Assembly (NCBI GenBank): GCA_948144175.1
Contig: CANXME010002309.1
Coordinates: 62,001-126,000, forward strand
Source: Closterium sp. NIES-65
Taxonomy: Eukaryota; Streptophyta; Zygnematophyceae; Desmidiales; Closteriaceae
DNA: 64,000 bases
Reading direction: 5' to 3'
The notes under the pieces were generated by a model, which ran no database searches, was not told the DNA's origin, and saw only the letters and a list, made by a program, of their open reading frames with translations. This document shows, piece after piece, positions 1-11,382 of the stretch. The first letter of the stretch is position 1; each line of letters opens with the position of its first letter. The position numbers and the translations under genes were made by a program.

Positions 1-105
1 TTTTAAAATTAGCAGACATGCATTGATATTGCTATGCAGAATTTACACACACATGTACACACACATACGCATATATACACACACATGCACGCACATATAC
101 AACCA
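1..105. other. AC-rich flank with Copia-1 target site
   Basis: AT/AC-rich non-coding sequence with CA-type microsatellite stretches. Its last five bases, AACCA (101-105), are the left TSD of Copia-1; the right copy lies at 9139-9143. The sequence to the right of Copia-1 has the same CA-rich character, consistent with one ancestral stretch downstream of the RPA-like gene. No gene seen. Confidence 0.6.
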
Positions 106-233
106 TGAGAAAAGAACGAGAATGATTGGACTATGAAAGAGTTGGGTACAAGTACTAACCCTAATTGGGTTGTACCCCTTATGGGCTACCCCACAACAGC
201 CTACACTAATGTATAAGCTATAATGTTCTGACA
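106..233 (-). repeat. Copia-1 3' LTR
   Basis: A 128-bp LTR that starts TGAGAAAAG and ends CTGACA on the plus strand. It matches 7370-7466 joined to 9111-9138. On the minus strand it contains the core GGCTGTTGTGGGGTAGCC that recurs in the other short LTRs of the window. Confidence 0.9.
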
Positions 234-352
234 CACCCCCATAGGCAAAGTGGGGGAGAACAAGGGGTCACAAGACCAGTCAAGCAAAGTAAAGCAAAGC
301 AAGCTCAGGGTGGATCACAAAGTCACCACACATTCCGAGCACAAGTTCAAGA
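234..352 (-). promoter_or_regulatory. Copia-1 polypurine tract and conserved 3' untranslated block
   Basis: Adjacent to the 3' LTR, the minus strand reads CTATGGGGGTG, the polypurine tract that primes plus-strand DNA. It is preceded by a CCCCC arm able to pair with its GGGGG. Further in (301-352) lies a block containing AGCTCAGGGTGGATCACA that recurs in Copia-2, -4, -6, -7, NA-2 and NA-3. A TA microsatellite (379-432) separates it from the RNase H end. Confidence 0.8.
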
Positions 353-449
353 CCACAAGGCCAGTTCACATGCAGGATTATATATATATATATAAGGCTA
401 GACAAGCAAGAGCAGGTGTGTATATATATATGCAACAGTACAAACAAGG

Positions 450-3400
450 TCAAGGAGTGAGCAAGTGAGGCAAGGCGGGCACAAGACCCAGCTGAGTACA
501 GAAGCGCTGATGATCACAAGGAGCAAGTGCCTTGGTGAAGATATCAGCAGTGTTGGCCTCAGAGGCCACGTACGCAAGTCGAAGCTGACCACGCTGCTGT
601 AGCTCACGAGCAAGGAAGTAGCGGAGAGCAATGTGCTTCGTTCTGTGCTCCAGTCTCTGCTCTCGACACAAGGCTAGCATGGCCTTGTTGTCTACGTACA
701 GCACTGGAGGAGAAGGAGGCGGCTCTCCAAGGTCAGTCAGCAGGTAGGTGAGCCAGCGAAGCTCCTGTGCAGCCATGGCCCCAGCGTAGATCTCAGCCTC
801 ACAACTGGAGCCGAGAACAGAAGACGAGCGGGTAGCCCGGTGTAACCCTGTGACGACCGCTGCGTAGCCTGGTCGTCAGCCCAAGAAGCGTCTGCGTGCC
901 CAATGAGGACCACTGGACTCTGCCCTCCAAGCACAAGCCCCATGCCCGGCGTACTGCACAAGTAGCGCAACACCCTCTTCGCTGCAGCCATGTGCTCCGG
1001 TCTGTGTCTCCCAGGAGCAACATAGCGTGCAAGAATGCTAAGAGGGTATGCAAGGTCAGGTCGTGTGCAGGTCATCAGGTACATGAGGCAGCCAACAAGC
1101 TCTGGGTACGGGCCACTCGACTCTATAACCTCATCCGAAGGCAGACCTGAGAGCGAGTGGCGAGTAGACAGAGGAGTGGCCTGAGGCGAGGAGTACGTGA
1201 AGTGGAAGCGCTGAAGGACCTGCTGCACCATGTGTGACTGAGTCAGGGTAATGGTGCGGCGTGCTCTGTCCCGGGTGATCTGCAAGCCAAGGTAGCTGCG
1301 CAGTTCACCCAGGTCTGTGCACGTGTGACTCTTCTGCAGCTCGAACTTCACGTGGGCGAGTCCAGCAGTGTCACCTGTGGCAAAGACCAAGTCGTCGACG
1401 TACACGAGGATGTAGAACGGCGGCAAAGAGGTGTTGGTGCGCAGAAACAGCGACGGGTCGGCAGTAGAAGGAGCAAACCCAAGAGCCGCAAGTGTAGTCC
1501 TCAGTGTGTCGTGCCACTCACGGGGCGCCTGGCGGGACCGTAGACTGGCCGCCAGAGGCTCCACTAGGTGCCAGAGGGAAAAGACCCAGTGAAGCCAAGT
1601 GGGCGACGTAGCCAGATCTCCTCGTGCAGGCTGCCCTACAAGAAAGCAGTGCTGAAGTCAAGAGAGTGCAGCTCGTAGTCGCGGTGAGCAGCTATGTGCA
1701 GCAACACCCGAAGAGTGGTCATCTTCGGGGTGGGAGAGAAGGTCTGAAAGTAGTCAACTCCCTGCCGCTGACTGAAGCCACGAGCCACGTAACGCGCCTT
1801 GAAGACAGGCGGAGAACCTGACGGTCGCTTCACCCTGAAAATCCACATGCCACTGACGATGTTCGCCCCAGGCGGGGGAACCTCGTCAACGTAGGTGCCT
1901 CTGGACTTCCAGGAAGCCATCTCTGTGTCCATAGCTGCCTGCCACTGAGACGAGAAGGGACCCTCTATCGCCTCCGCGTAAGAGCGCGGAGTCGGGATGT
2001 CAAGTGCATCCGGGTCTCCCTCAGGGGTAAGCAGTACGAACACGAGATGAGGTGAAGCAGCAGCCAGACACTGGAACTCCTCCTGCCTGTCCTCAAGGAC
2101 GTCCGTGCCAAGGGCACACTCACCCCCGACGGACGGAGGACAGACAGACTCAGCGAGAAGACTAGCAGCGTAGTCTAGACAATAGCGAGCAGCAAAGTTG
2201 ACGAGCTCAGCAACTAGGGCAGACGCAAAGGAGCACGACAGAAGCAAGGAGACGCGTGACCGTAGGACTGGCAGCACGAAGAGAGTCCGACTCTGGGTCG
2301 GCAAGAGCAGGAAGAGAAGACTCAGGAGGAGAAGGCAAAGGGGCACGCAGAGGAGCAGTAGACGGACGCAGAGACATCCGGTGCGTGCCAGGGACACGAG
2401 GAGGACGCTGACGCGAACCACGACCACTACTGCGAGCAGCACGGACAGGCGACGCAGAGCGAGACGCAGGCTCACGACGCTCAGCAAGACCTCCAGTAGG
2501 ACCAGTGTAGGGAGAAGGAGCAGGCAGTGGGGAGGACGGCTGTAACTGTAACTGTGACGGGAAAGGCTGTGGACACTCTAAGGGAGGAGGAGGACCAGTA
2601 GAAGGCGGGAGACCAAGAACCTGCTGAAGGAGCGGAACGAAGTACGGCCGAGGCCACGCGGCAACTTCAGACACAGCAGGGACAGCACTAGCACCCCCAG
2701 CGGCAGCACCAGCGCCAGGAGCACCTCCAGCTCCTGTACCTCCAGCAGCACCAGTAGTACCCCCAGCAGGACCGCCTCCAGGACCGACAACAGTAGCCTC
2801 AGCGCCAACACCCTCAGCAGCTCCAGCTCCAGACGTACCCGCAGGCCCAGCAGCTCCAGTACTCCCAGTACGAGCACCTCCAGGACCCGCGGCACCAGCA
2901 CCCTTAGCAGCTGAAGAACCTCCAGCTCCACCAGCACGCCTCCAGCGCCGGGCAAACCACTCACGCAGCTCCTGTGGAGAGAGGGGCTCCCGTCGAGACG
3001 AAGCACCCGGAGAACCTACAGGCCCATCACCGCTAGACGCCATACGTGTAGCCCCAACTCCCTCAGGCTCCGCACCCCCAGGCGCAGCACCTCCAGGCGT
3101 AGCACCCCCAGGCTCAGGACCCCTAGGCATAGCACCCCCAGGCTCAGCACCCCCAGGCTCAGCACCCCCATTCGCAGCACCCCCAGGCTCAGCACCCCCA
3201 GGCTCAGCACCCCCAGTCGCAGCACCCCCAGGCTCAGCACCCCCAGTAGTAGCACCCGCAGGCTTAGCACCCCCAGGCGCAGCACCCACACGCTTAGCAC
3301 CCCCAGAGTCAGCACCCCCACGCTCAACACCCTCAGCAGCACCAGAGTCACCAGTAACCTCGACACGCTCGACTGTGCCTACCTGGGACACACCTGAAGG

Positions 3401-4942
3401 GGCAGGACCCTGGGGGGGGAGGGGGTCTACCGGGGGGGGACCTGGTACAAGGAGGAGCGGTGGCGGGGGGAGGGACGGAGTGCGGTAGGGGAAGAGGCGG
3501 TAGTAGGGGACTGACTCGTCAAACGTGACGTCCTGGGAGGACAGAACACGGTGAGAGGTGGGGTGGTAGAACTGCCACCGTGGCGCGTCAGGGGGGAAGC
3601 CAAGGAAGACGCAAGGAGCAGCACAAGGGGACAGCTTGTCCGCAGACAATTCGCGAACAAACGCTTGAGATCCCCAGACACGGAACGCAGACGCATCGCC
3701 AACATTCCCCGTCCACAGCAAAGCTGGGGAGGTCTCCGGCATGGAGACCCTGGGGTGAAGGTTGATCTGATGCGCCACGTACCAAACCGCAAACGGCCAC
3801 AGAAAATGGGGGGCAGCTGCATGCATCATGGACGTACAAGCGACATCCATGACCATGCCAATGCGGCGCTCAGCAATCCCATTTTGCTGTGGAGAGTCCG
3901 GAAGCGTGGAGGTCTGGCGGATGCCTCGTGCAAGACAGTAGGCTCGCTGAAGGCCAGAGGAGAACTCTCCGCCTCTGTCAGAGTGCAGACGCAGAACAGG
4001 AAAGTCCGAGCCGAAGCTCTGCCTGAGCTGGAGAGTAGCTGCCCGGATCCAGTCGATCAACACCTCAGTGACATCACCCTTGCTGCGCAAGGGGAAGACT
4101 GTGGTGTAACGCGAGTAGTCGTCAACCACCAGCAAGAAGTAGCGCTCGTGACCCTGTCCACGGACACGGGCCGGGCCCCACACGTCCATGTGAAGCGTCT
4201 GCAGCGGGGCCTCTGTCGGAGGAAACTGGGAGGAGTGAGGGGCAGCCCGGTGCCGCCCCTCGACAAAGGGGACGCAGGTAGGGCCAGGCCCCGGAGGTAG
4301 GGGAGGGAGAGACTGGGGAAGACTAGAGACAAGGACACGGGAGGCCATGCTCCGGAGACAAAGTAGGGAGGGGTGACCAAGGCGGTGGTGCCAGAGGAGA
4401 GTCTCGTGAGACAGGAGGCGACACGAGCAGGGGGCAGACTCAGGACCAGACCTGGACGCTGCAGCAAACACCTGACCCGACGCAGCTACCTGACCAGAAG
4501 GGGTGACTAGAGGAGACGCAGTGGTCAGTGTGTATAGGCTCGACCCCGGCCGACGTGTAAACGTGGCCAGGTGTCGGCCTGTCCGAGCGTCCGTGCAGTG
4601 GGTCACCCGCTGACTCGCAGGAGTGAACTAGTGAACCCCCGCATCCTGTAGGTCAGCACCACTCACCAAGTTCGTAGAGAACAATGGGAGGTAAAGACCA
4701 GACAGGGTGCCAGAGGGGGCCACCGGACACGGGAGGACAGTGGAGTAGTGAGCAAGGACAGGACCCCCAGAGGGGTCTGCCAGAGAGACTGCAACTGGCC
4801 GGCCAAGCGGCGTGAGTGTGGTGCGGTCTCGAAAGAAGGAGCGAGAAGCCCCCGAGTCAAGGGTGAAGGTGTGGGAGGCCGAAGCCGACACAGTACCTGA
4901 GAGCAGACTCCCCAGCACCTGAGGGAGCAGACGCACGAGCAC
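450..4942 (-). pseudogene. Copia-1 pol: protease, integrase, RT, RNase H (broken)
   Basis: The aspartic protease motif FTLDSGAS lies near 4870. Integrase follows at about 4450-3700, with the HHCC region (LLWHHRLGHPSL, CVEGR), LHMDVWG, LHSDRGGEF and PQQNGIAERR. A long Gly/Ala/Glu/Pro repeat linker follows, containing LSPQELREWFARRW. Reverse transcriptase has GMWIFRVKR, LDFSTAFL and YVDDLVF, and RNase H has TGHADASW-like and YVDNKAM motifs, ending KALAPCDHQRF. Breaks: CAG to TAG stops at 4628-4630 and 1636-1638; frame changes near 2210 (small deletion), 1570 and 840. It belongs to the same subfamily as Copia-4, -7 and -8. Translation products would be truncated after the protease. Confidence 0.9.
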
Positions 4943-6421
4943 CTAGAGCAGCAGCCTCGCTAGCACCTAGAGCAGCAGCCTCACCAGTACCTAGAGCAGC
5001 AGTCTCAATGCCTGGGTTGGGCGGAAAACACCGGTAATAGTCACCCTCATCACTAATTGTCACAGCATACATGGCAGCAAGAATAGCATCAAAGTCAAGG
5101 TCAAAGACAGCTACTCCCGCCCTAGAAAGCTCGCCCCAGCGGGGGATCTCAGTGGCCTCCGGGAACTGGTGACGCCAAGCGTCCGTCAGGCGGCCAATGC
5201 AGCGCTGGGTGGAGTGCGCACCCCCGCAGTGCTCACCTGCGCGGTCGCCGGTGCGTAGGACGTAGGTGCACGGACCAGTACCCCCACCCCGCTGGTGTGC
5301 AGCGTACCACTCACGGAGCTGCTGAGTGGAGGGGATGTCACGAGTGCGCTGCTGCTGCTGCTGCTGCTGGCGCTGACCACCACCGTAGCTGACCCTCTGC
5401 GCAGCGCCACCCCGACCAGCTCCACCTCCACCGCCACTGCCTCCTCCACCGCCGCCACCTCCGCCACCTCCGCTCCCACCGCCACCGCCGCCGCCGCCTC
5501 CGCCTCCACTGCCGCCACCGACACCTCCACCCCCGCCACCACCCCCACCGCCACCCCCACCCCCTCCACCGCCTCCACCGCCTCCTCCACCGCCCCCGCT
5601 AGCTCCTCCAGCGCCCCTGCCCCCCTTGCCCTTGCCAGGGCGGCATCTTCTGCTAGGGGTAGACGCCGCACCGACCGACTCAAGCTTAACGAGGTCGGCC
5701 GCAGCAGCAGAGGCAACAGAGGGCAAAAGGGGGGAAGGGGAACAACCCTCAAAGATGGGGGTGCGAGGGTCACCACGAGAGGCTCCTACAGCTACTATGC
5801 TCTTCTCTGCTGCTAGGAGGGCCTTCTCGAGGAGGTCAACGGTGAGAGTGGTGGGGCAAACTGAGAGGAAGTGGTCCCTGACTACGCGAAGGGAGTCAGG
5901 GAGCCAAGTGACTATGTAGTAGAGGGTGATGTACATGGGGGGGGGGGGGGGGGGGGGGGGGTGTTGGCGCAGAACTCAGCAGGAAGCGCAGCGCGGTAGC
6001 GAGTGTCACTAGTGCGGAGGTGCGTAATGAGGTCAGCGACTGTGGGAAAGGCAGCAAGGTTAGGGAAGAGGTACGGTAGCATGAGGCGGCTCAGTGCAGT
6101 AGTGGCAGGGGAGGAGTAGCGTGCAACTACAGCGTCGTACAAGGTCTGAGCACTCTTGTACTGACTAAAGTGCGCACGCTCAGAGATAGGCAGGTGGCGA
6201 CGCACAGTAAGACGTGCAGCAGCATCGCGTGTGGCCCACTGTGAGCGAACAGTGGCGTCCGCATCAGCAGCAGGGGCAGGAGAGGCACCAGAGGTGAGGT
6301 CAAAGAGGGAGAGACCGTCTGCCCTATCGCACTGTAGGAAAAGCTGCGGGTCATCTACCCAGACGTTAAAGTCAATGGCCCGACCCTCAGCGTCAAAAGT
6401 GAGGACACTAGGGGTAGCCAT
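4943..6421 (-). pseudogene. Copia-1 gag (frameshifted)
   Basis: The start codon at 6421 opens MATPSVLTFDAEGRA, the same N-terminus as the Copia-4 and Copia-8 gags. The first part (to about 5960) is an alpha-helical capsid-like region. The second part resumes in another frame at MYITLYYIVTWLPDSL. A run of 25 G on the plus strand (5937-5961; 25 C in the coding sense) separates the two and is the likely frameshift site, since the intact Copia-8 has 10 C there. A Gly-rich stretch of about 100 residues follows, then a Gln run, LREWYA, and an unusual cysteine/histidine cluster (C-x13-C-x3-H-x4-C) where a zinc knuckle is expected. A further frame change precedes the protease. Confidence 0.88.
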
Positions 6422-6485
6422 GAAAGCAATAGACTAGCAGCGCGAACAGTAGGGTAAGGGCAGTGCAGTGACAGAGGCGCTGCTC

Positions 6486-7290
6486 TTACCGGAAAGGGCG
6501 GCTTGGGCGGCTCGGCGGCTTGGCAACTGGGCGGCTCGGCGGCTCGGCGACTGGGCGGCTCGGCGGCTCGGCTCGGACGGCTCGGCTGCTGGGCAGCTCG
6601 GCTGTTGGTGGCTCGGCTGCTGGGCGGCTCGGCGGCTCGGCTGCTGGGCGGCTCGGCGGCTCGGGTGCTGGGCGGCCCGGCGGCTCGGCGGCTCGGCTGC
6701 TGGGCGGCTCGGCTGCTCGGCGGCTCGGCTGCTGGGCGACTGTGCCGCTAAGGTAGGCGTGGCCGCGAAGGGCGGTGGGGCCGCTGAAGTGAGCGGCGAG
6801 GGGGCCGCAGAGGAGGTGGTGGGAGGGCCGTTGAAGGGGCGGCATCGAGGCCGCTGCAGGAGTGGCGACGGGGCCGCTGAAGAAGGCGGTGGGGCCGTTG
6901 AATGGGCGGCGACGGGCCGTAAGGGGAGGGCGGCGACGGGGCTGCTGTAAGGGCGGCAACGGGGCCGCTGTAAGGGCGGCGACAAGGCCGCTGTAGGGGC
7001 GGCGACGGGCCGTAAGGGGAGGGCGGCGACGGGTCGTAAGGGGAGGGCGGCGACGGGGCCGCTGCAAGGGCAGCGACGCGGCCGCTGTAAGGGCGGCGAC
7101 GGGGCCGCAGGTGAAAGGGCGGCGACGGGCCACAGGGGGAGGGCGGCGATGGTCCGCTGAGGGCGGTACGACGGGGCCGCAAAAGGGGCGGCGCGACGGG
7201 GCCACGAAGGGGCGGCGCGACGCGGCCGCGAAGGGCGACGCGACGGGGCCGCTAGGGAAGGCGCGACCCGAAGCGCGCTTCGGGCAGGGG
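6486..7290 (-). repeat. Copia-1 GC-rich repetitive leader
   Basis: The untranslated leader between gag and the primer-binding site. It is made of short tandem units: a GCTCGGCGG-type unit at about 6500-6740, then degenerate 21-24-bp units containing GGCGACGGGGCCGC. Long open frames occur on both strands only because the repeats lack stop codons. A perfect 18-bp palindrome, CCCGAAGCGCGCTTCGGG, lies at 7267-7284, near the primer-binding-site end. Confidence 0.8.
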
Positions 7291-7299
7291 CGGGATACG

Positions 7300-7369
7300 C
7301 CCCGGGCAGGAAAAAAAAAAGTCGGTGGGCCCTAGGAACAGTTCCCACTAGGGAACCTGCTCGATACCA
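7300..7369 (-). promoter_or_regulatory. Copia-1 primer-binding site and leader hairpin
   Basis: Right after the 5' LTR the minus strand reads TGGTATCGAGCAGG, complementary to the CCA-ending 3' end expected for initiator tRNA-Met. Then comes a hairpin GTTCCC-TAGT-GGGAAC (7341-7356), AGGGCCCACC and an oligo(T) run. The same order recurs in Copia-2, -4, -5, -7 and -8. Confidence 0.8.
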
Positions 7370-7466
7370 TGAGAAAAGAGAGCAAGAATGATTGGACTAT
7401 GAAAGAGTTGGGTACAAGTACTAACCCTAATTGGGTTGTACCCCTTATGGGCTACCCCACTACAGC
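7370..7466 (-). repeat. Copia-1 5' LTR, first part
   Basis: Matches 106-200 of the 3' LTR with few differences. It is interrupted at 7466 by NA-1, whose TSD ACAGC is at 7462-7466 and 9111-9115. The remainder is at 9111-9138. Confidence 0.88.
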
Positions 7467-7693
7467 TGTTGAGATACTAGCGTGACTTAGGCTTAGGAGC
7501 CATTGCTAGTGAGTGTCTTAGTAGCTTAGGTTTAGGGTTGAAGATGAATGTCGAGAAAGTTGAAAGTAGAATCGGGCTTCACTATAGGTTTGCAAGAACA
7601 TATAGCAAAGGAACAAAGAAGGTGCAACACCAAACAAAGCTTATAATAACTACACTAACTACAGCTATAGGCAGTTACAGATATATTCTGACA
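7467..7693 (-). repeat. NA-1 3' LTR
   Basis: 227 bp, TGTTGAGATAC...TTCTGACA. Parts (TAATAACTACACTAACTACA, CAGGCAGTTAC) are shared with the 242-bp LTRs of NA-4, so the two families are related. CAGGCAGTTA in the LTR is complementary to TAACTGCCTG just inside the element (about 7702-7712), giving an inverted repeat that brackets the polypurine tract. Confidence 0.88.
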
Positions 7694-7755
7694 CTCCCCC
7701 ATAACTGCCTGCAGTAGAAGCTAATTCAGAGACACCCCCTGAAGGGGCACACCAA

Positions 7756-8200
7756 GTGCAACGGGCGGCAACGGGCAGCACAGGCTCGGGCAGCAACACG
7801 CGGCAACGGGCAGCACAGGCACGGGCAGCAACGGGCGGTAACGGGCAGCACAGGCACAGGCACCAACAGGCAGCAACGGGCAGCACAGGCACGGGCAGCA
7901 ACAGGCAGCAACGGGCAGCACAGGCACAGGCAGCAACGGGCGGCAACAGGCAGCACAGGCACGGGCAGCAACAGGCAGCACAGGCACGGGCAGCAACGGG
8001 CGGCAACAGGCAGCACAGGCACGGGCAGCAACGGGCGGCAACGGGCAGCACAGGCACGGGCAGCAACGGGCGGCAATGGGCAGCACAGGCACGGGCAGCA
8101 ACGGGCGGCAACGGGCAGCACAGGCACCGGCAGCAACAGGCAGCAACGGGCAGCACAGGCACGGGCAGCAACAGGCAGCAACGGGCAGCACAGGCAGGCA
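7756..8200. repeat. NA-1 internal minisatellite
   Basis: Tandem degenerate units built from GGCAGCAACGGGC and AGCACAGGCACGGGC. The region 8230-8830 is also GC-rich, with a second repeat type (GGGGCGGCTGCTCCA, then GACGAGCAGGGGCGGC). Reading frames are open on both strands through lack of stops; no protein family is recognisable. Confidence 0.75.
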
Positions 8201-8829
8201 GCCGTACCGAGTCCTGGAGCGGCGGCGCATACAGCTGTAAGGTCGGCGCCGTGGGCTGCTGCTGGGGCGGCTCGCGGGGTCCAGGGGCGGCTGCTGAGGT
8301 CCAGGGGCGGCTGCTCCAGTGGCCAGGGGCGGCTGCTCCAGGGGCGGCTGCTCCAGGGGCGACGCTGGTGCAAGGTAGGCCCGCGCGCGGCTGCAACGCT
8401 TGCGCGGGCACAGGTGAGGCAGAGGCGGTGGCCAGGGGGGAGTGCGCCGCGAGGAGCAGGGACGGCGCCCAAGGGGTGCCGCTACGAGCAGGGGCGACGC
8501 CCCAGGGGCGCCGCGACGAGCAGGGGCGGCGTCCAGAGGGCGCCGCGACGAGGAGTGGCGACGCCCCGCGGGTCCCGCAGGGGCGTCGCGACGAGCAAGG
8601 CGACGCCGTGCGGGTCCTGCAGGGGCGTTGCGACGAGCAGGAGCGGCGGCGCCCGGGTCCCGCAAGTGCGTCGCGACGAGCAGGGACGGCGCTTCGCAGG
8701 GCGCCGCGAAGTGGAGGGTACGGGCGGGCAAAACAGGCCCGCGCGTGGACGTGAGGCAGGCGCGCAGGCAGCGTGAGGGCAGGCCACGCGCGGGGTAGAA
8801 AATCGCCATGCGCCACGCCGCGCGCCTGA

Positions 8830-8883
8830 GCGATAGGCAGCGGAAGCAGGAAGGCAGCAGGAAGGTACCTGCTCTGAATACTA
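8830..8883 (-). promoter_or_regulatory. NA-1 leader signals and primer-binding site
   Basis: Contains GCAGCGGAAGC (8837-8847), identical in NA-2, NA-3 and NA-4 at a similar distance from the LTR. It also has a small inverted repeat GCAGG/CCTGC (8857-8872) and, in the minus sense, TAGTATTCAGAGCAGG next to the LTR as the probable primer-binding site. Confidence 0.65.
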
Positions 8884-9110
8884 TGTTGAGATACTAGCGT
8901 GACTTAGGCTTAGGAGCCATTGCTAGTGAGTGTCTTAGTAGCTTAGGTTTAGGGTTGAAGATGAATATCGAGAAAGTTGAAAGGAGAATGGGGCTTCACT
9001 ATAGGTTTGCAAGAACATATAGCAAAGGAACAAAGAAGGTGCACCACCAAACAAAGCTTATAATAACTACACTAACTACAGCTACAGGCAGTTACAGATA
9101 TATTCTGACA
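8884..9110 (-). repeat. NA-1 5' LTR
   Basis: The second 227-bp copy of the NA-1 LTR. Its right end TTCTGACA is followed by the TSD copy ACAGC (9111-9115). Confidence 0.88.
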
Positions 9111-9138
9111 ACAGCCTACACTAATGTATAAGCTAGCA
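9111..9138 (-). repeat. Copia-1 5' LTR, second part
   Basis: ACAGCCTACACTAATGTATA continues the interrupted LTR and ends AGCTAGCA, followed by the TSD AACCA. Compared with the 3' LTR, about ten bases near the outer end are missing. Confidence 0.75.
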
Positions 9139-9325
9139 AACCACACACACAGAACCATACGCATTCGCACAAAAATAGTTAATCACACAAGCATTAGCAA
9201 TGCAGTCGACGATATAAAGTATATAAAAACCCAAAGCGAGATAAGTTCTGTCTAGTCAATCTCCCACCCATGTTTTCTGAATTGACATGTTTTTCGTGCC
9301 ATGAATTAACCAAAACTTCTCTTAG
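9139..9325. other. 3' flank of the RPA1-like gene
   Basis: AT-rich sequence downstream of the last RPA-like exon on the minus strand, probably its 3' untranslated region. No convincing Helitron end (CTRR after a hairpin) was found here. Confidence 0.5.
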
Positions 9326-11382
9326 TCAGCTCCACGGGTCTTGGGCTTCACAGCCGCTGCAAGGAAATACAAAATTCAAACGTAAGTTGAAAACACAGTA
9401 ATAAGTTATATAATTTTGAGACAGTCAAATTATTAGTACAAAATCACCAATACACGCACATCAAACCTCCTCTTTGTAGGTGTTGAGGATGGTTGTGTGC
9501 TCGACGTGTCAAAGTTGACAGGAGTCGCACTTGACTGCGAGGCGCTCGTAATATCAAGTATGGTCTTGATGACGCGCCCTTCCTCAAGACCAAAGTGAAT
9601 CTGTCAAAACAAAGGAAAGGAGGAGGAAAGAAGGGAAGGAGGGAAGGAAAGAAAAAGACGAAAAAAGAGATTAGAGAAGGAAGGAAAGAGGAAACATAAA
9701 AAAACTTATAGAAGGAAAAGAGGGAACGAGGGAAGGAATGAAAGCAAGAAGGAAGTCAAGTTGAAAGAAATGAAGGTGTACATGAAATGGGAACGAAGTA
9801 TAACTGGTCACAACTCAAACATAAGGTTTTAGATAGTGTAGATGATAAATATAAGTGTTGGTACATAACACATCCGTTGTATATGTAATACGCTCAACTA
9901 TCTTGGAGAGCCAATCCACGTACCTTTACAAGCCAACGACCTCGAAGAGCGGCCAACATGCGTTGGCGCTCCTCCGAGGGCAAAGAGAAAAAGGTGGACA
10001 TCTGAAGATGCGGGACCACCTTGGTCAAAATGCTCGGTTGAATAACCAAGCCATGCGCTTGAGCCGTGTATGACACTGGAAAAATAGGAAGACATAATAG
10101 CAAACCTTATTGCGAGAATACAACATGCAAGATTGTACACAAAACATATGCATACGGTACTTACCGCTCTCTTTTACGACAAGCGTGACGGTGACATTGT
10201 CAATTTGGGTGATTGACGAGGATCCATGCTCGTCGCATTCGTACTCACGCGAGAGACATGATCGAAAAACAGGCAGTCGACAAACAGAGTCCCCCGAACC
10301 ACCCTTGCACACTCTGCGAGACTTGTGCAAAGGATCCTTGATTTCAGCAACGAGGGACGCTATCTTCTCCTCTTTTGATGTCATCACGAGTGTGTCCACA
10401 CTACTCATCCTGAATATGAAAAACGGGAACATTACTAACGAATGTCTTACTTATATACTGTTAATATGCGCTCGTGTGTCGACTTACAGCTGCACGAGGC
10501 CGACGTCTTGTGGTTCCTCTGTGACGTGAGCATCTGTGATCTCCAACGCTCGTCGAGAGTCAAGAATGACAGCGCTGGAAAGCATTGTTGTGGTAAACAA
10601 TGCTGAGTTTAGATAGACGTTGCTAATGTAAACAGGCACGTCTGTAGCATCACTGTGCTCGTCCAAGTATGTCTTACAGCACTGATGAATCCGTGTGGCA
10701 GTGTCCCCCAAAGATACCAAGACGCTGCGAAGTGTCGAATCGTGGATGCTAGCTGTGAGCTTAGGCAATCCACCCGGCGACTCAAGCGAAGGGGCGCTGA
10801 GCTTGACAGAAATGCAAGGGATCTGGGAAGGTAGAAAAGTGAAGTCTGACATCATGAATATGAAACACATGCATTTACAACTCAGTAAGTGGCGATATGA
10901 CAAATGATCATCTGCAACGTAAGAACATCAACCAAACCAGATGAGCCAAAACTATACAGAGATTGTGCTAAGCAGTAAGTATCAGACGATTTTCAGCTGG
11001 AAACATGAAGAAGAAGTGGCACTATGGCTTGAAGACAAGTACACATTTCGAACATGAACACGACAAATTCGTTCAGTGTAATAAATTTGTTCTTACCCTG
11101 GAGTCGTCTCTCGGCCCAAAAAAACTCTGGAGCGTCGGAGTGGGCACGTCCCCCACGGTCAGCTGCAAGCCTCCCTTATCCTCCACCATGTATGAACAGC
11201 GGTGTAACCAGAGCAACTGCAAATCAAGGCCTCCAATAACAGACCTGTACAAAATCAGATGTATTAATAAGACCATTTAAGTGTATACATGTATATGCTC
11301 AAGTGTTGACTAAACGTACCAGCTAGGGTGTGCGCGCAAAGCATTGACGTGGCGAACTTGATAGACTTCCCCAATGGAAATC
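9326..11382 (-). CDS. RPA1-like single-stranded-DNA-binding protein, exons 2b-8
   Basis: Seven exon pieces on the minus strand join in one frame: 11382-11320 (second half of exon 2), 11244-11097, 10822-10488, 10409-10165, 10075-9924, 9600-9467 and 9356-9326. Introns have GT donors and AG acceptors, and the phases agree at every junction. The 10822-10488 exon encodes an OB-fold pattern like the RPA70 DNA-binding domains: a beta-strand stretch LTASIHDSTLRSVLVSLGD, then DVPVYISNVYLNS and a C-terminal acidic segment. The next exon has four or five cysteines (VCKGG, SVCR, SCLSREYEC) before VTVTLVVKES, like the zinc-containing third OB-fold. The product should bind single-stranded DNA in the nucleus. 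The end SGCEAQDPWS then TGA depends on the weak donor at 9466. Copia-2 splits exon 2. It may be a Helitron-borne gene rather than a host gene. Confidence 0.72.
9604..9780. repeat. Purine-rich intron stretch
   Basis: Almost pure GGAAGGAAAG-type purine sequence on the plus strand, so a pyrimidine tract in the sense of the RPA-like intron that ends at 9601. Probably simple-sequence expansion. Confidence 0.6.

Larger units (their letters stand above)
7467..9110 (-). mobile_element. NA-1: non-autonomous LTR retroelement inside the Copia-1 LTR
   Basis: A 1,644-bp element with two 227-bp LTRs that differ at only a few sites, and TSD ACAGC. The internal part (7694-8883) has a polypurine tract at the left (GGGGGAG beside the LTR on the minus strand) and a primer-binding-site-like sequence TAGTATTCAGAGCAGG at the right. 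It is otherwise GC-rich short repeats with no gag or pol domain. It fits the TRIM-like class of small LTR elements, which must borrow proteins. Because it lies inside an LTR of Copia-1, it is the younger insertion. Confidence 0.9.
106..9138 (-). mobile_element. Copia-1: decayed Ty1/copia LTR retrotransposon
   Basis: A full-length element on the minus strand, bounded by short LTRs (TG...CA) and the 5-bp TSD AACCA. Order on the minus strand is 5' LTR (7370-7466 plus 9111-9138, split by NA-1), primer-binding site TGGTATCGAGCAGG, a GC-rich leader of about 0.9 kb, gag, protease, integrase, reverse transcriptase, RNase H, a conserved untranslated block, polypurine tract and 3' LTR (106-233). Protease before integrase before reverse transcriptase is the Ty1/copia order. 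Gag and pol carry at least five frameshifts and several stops, so this copy cannot act on its own. Its 5' LTR has also lost some bases at the outer end. Confidence 0.93.

Noticed and set aside
8..35. Possible Helitron 3' end (CTAA before T, with a TGCAT/ATGCA stem) near the window start on the minus strand
   Set aside because: The stem is only 5 bp and AT-rich, and the sequence to the left is not visible; it cannot be told from chance.
7665..8816. Long Ala/Pro/Cys-rich ORFs inside NA-1 on both strands
   Set aside because: They follow the GGCAGCAACGGGC repeats and cross into the LTR; no domain, and several frames are open at once.
9322..9356. Alternative last-exon frame ending AVKPKTRGAD for the RPA-like protein
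   Set aside because: It would need a non-GT donor at 9467; with the GT donor the phase gives SGCEAQDPWS. Transcript data could still overturn this.
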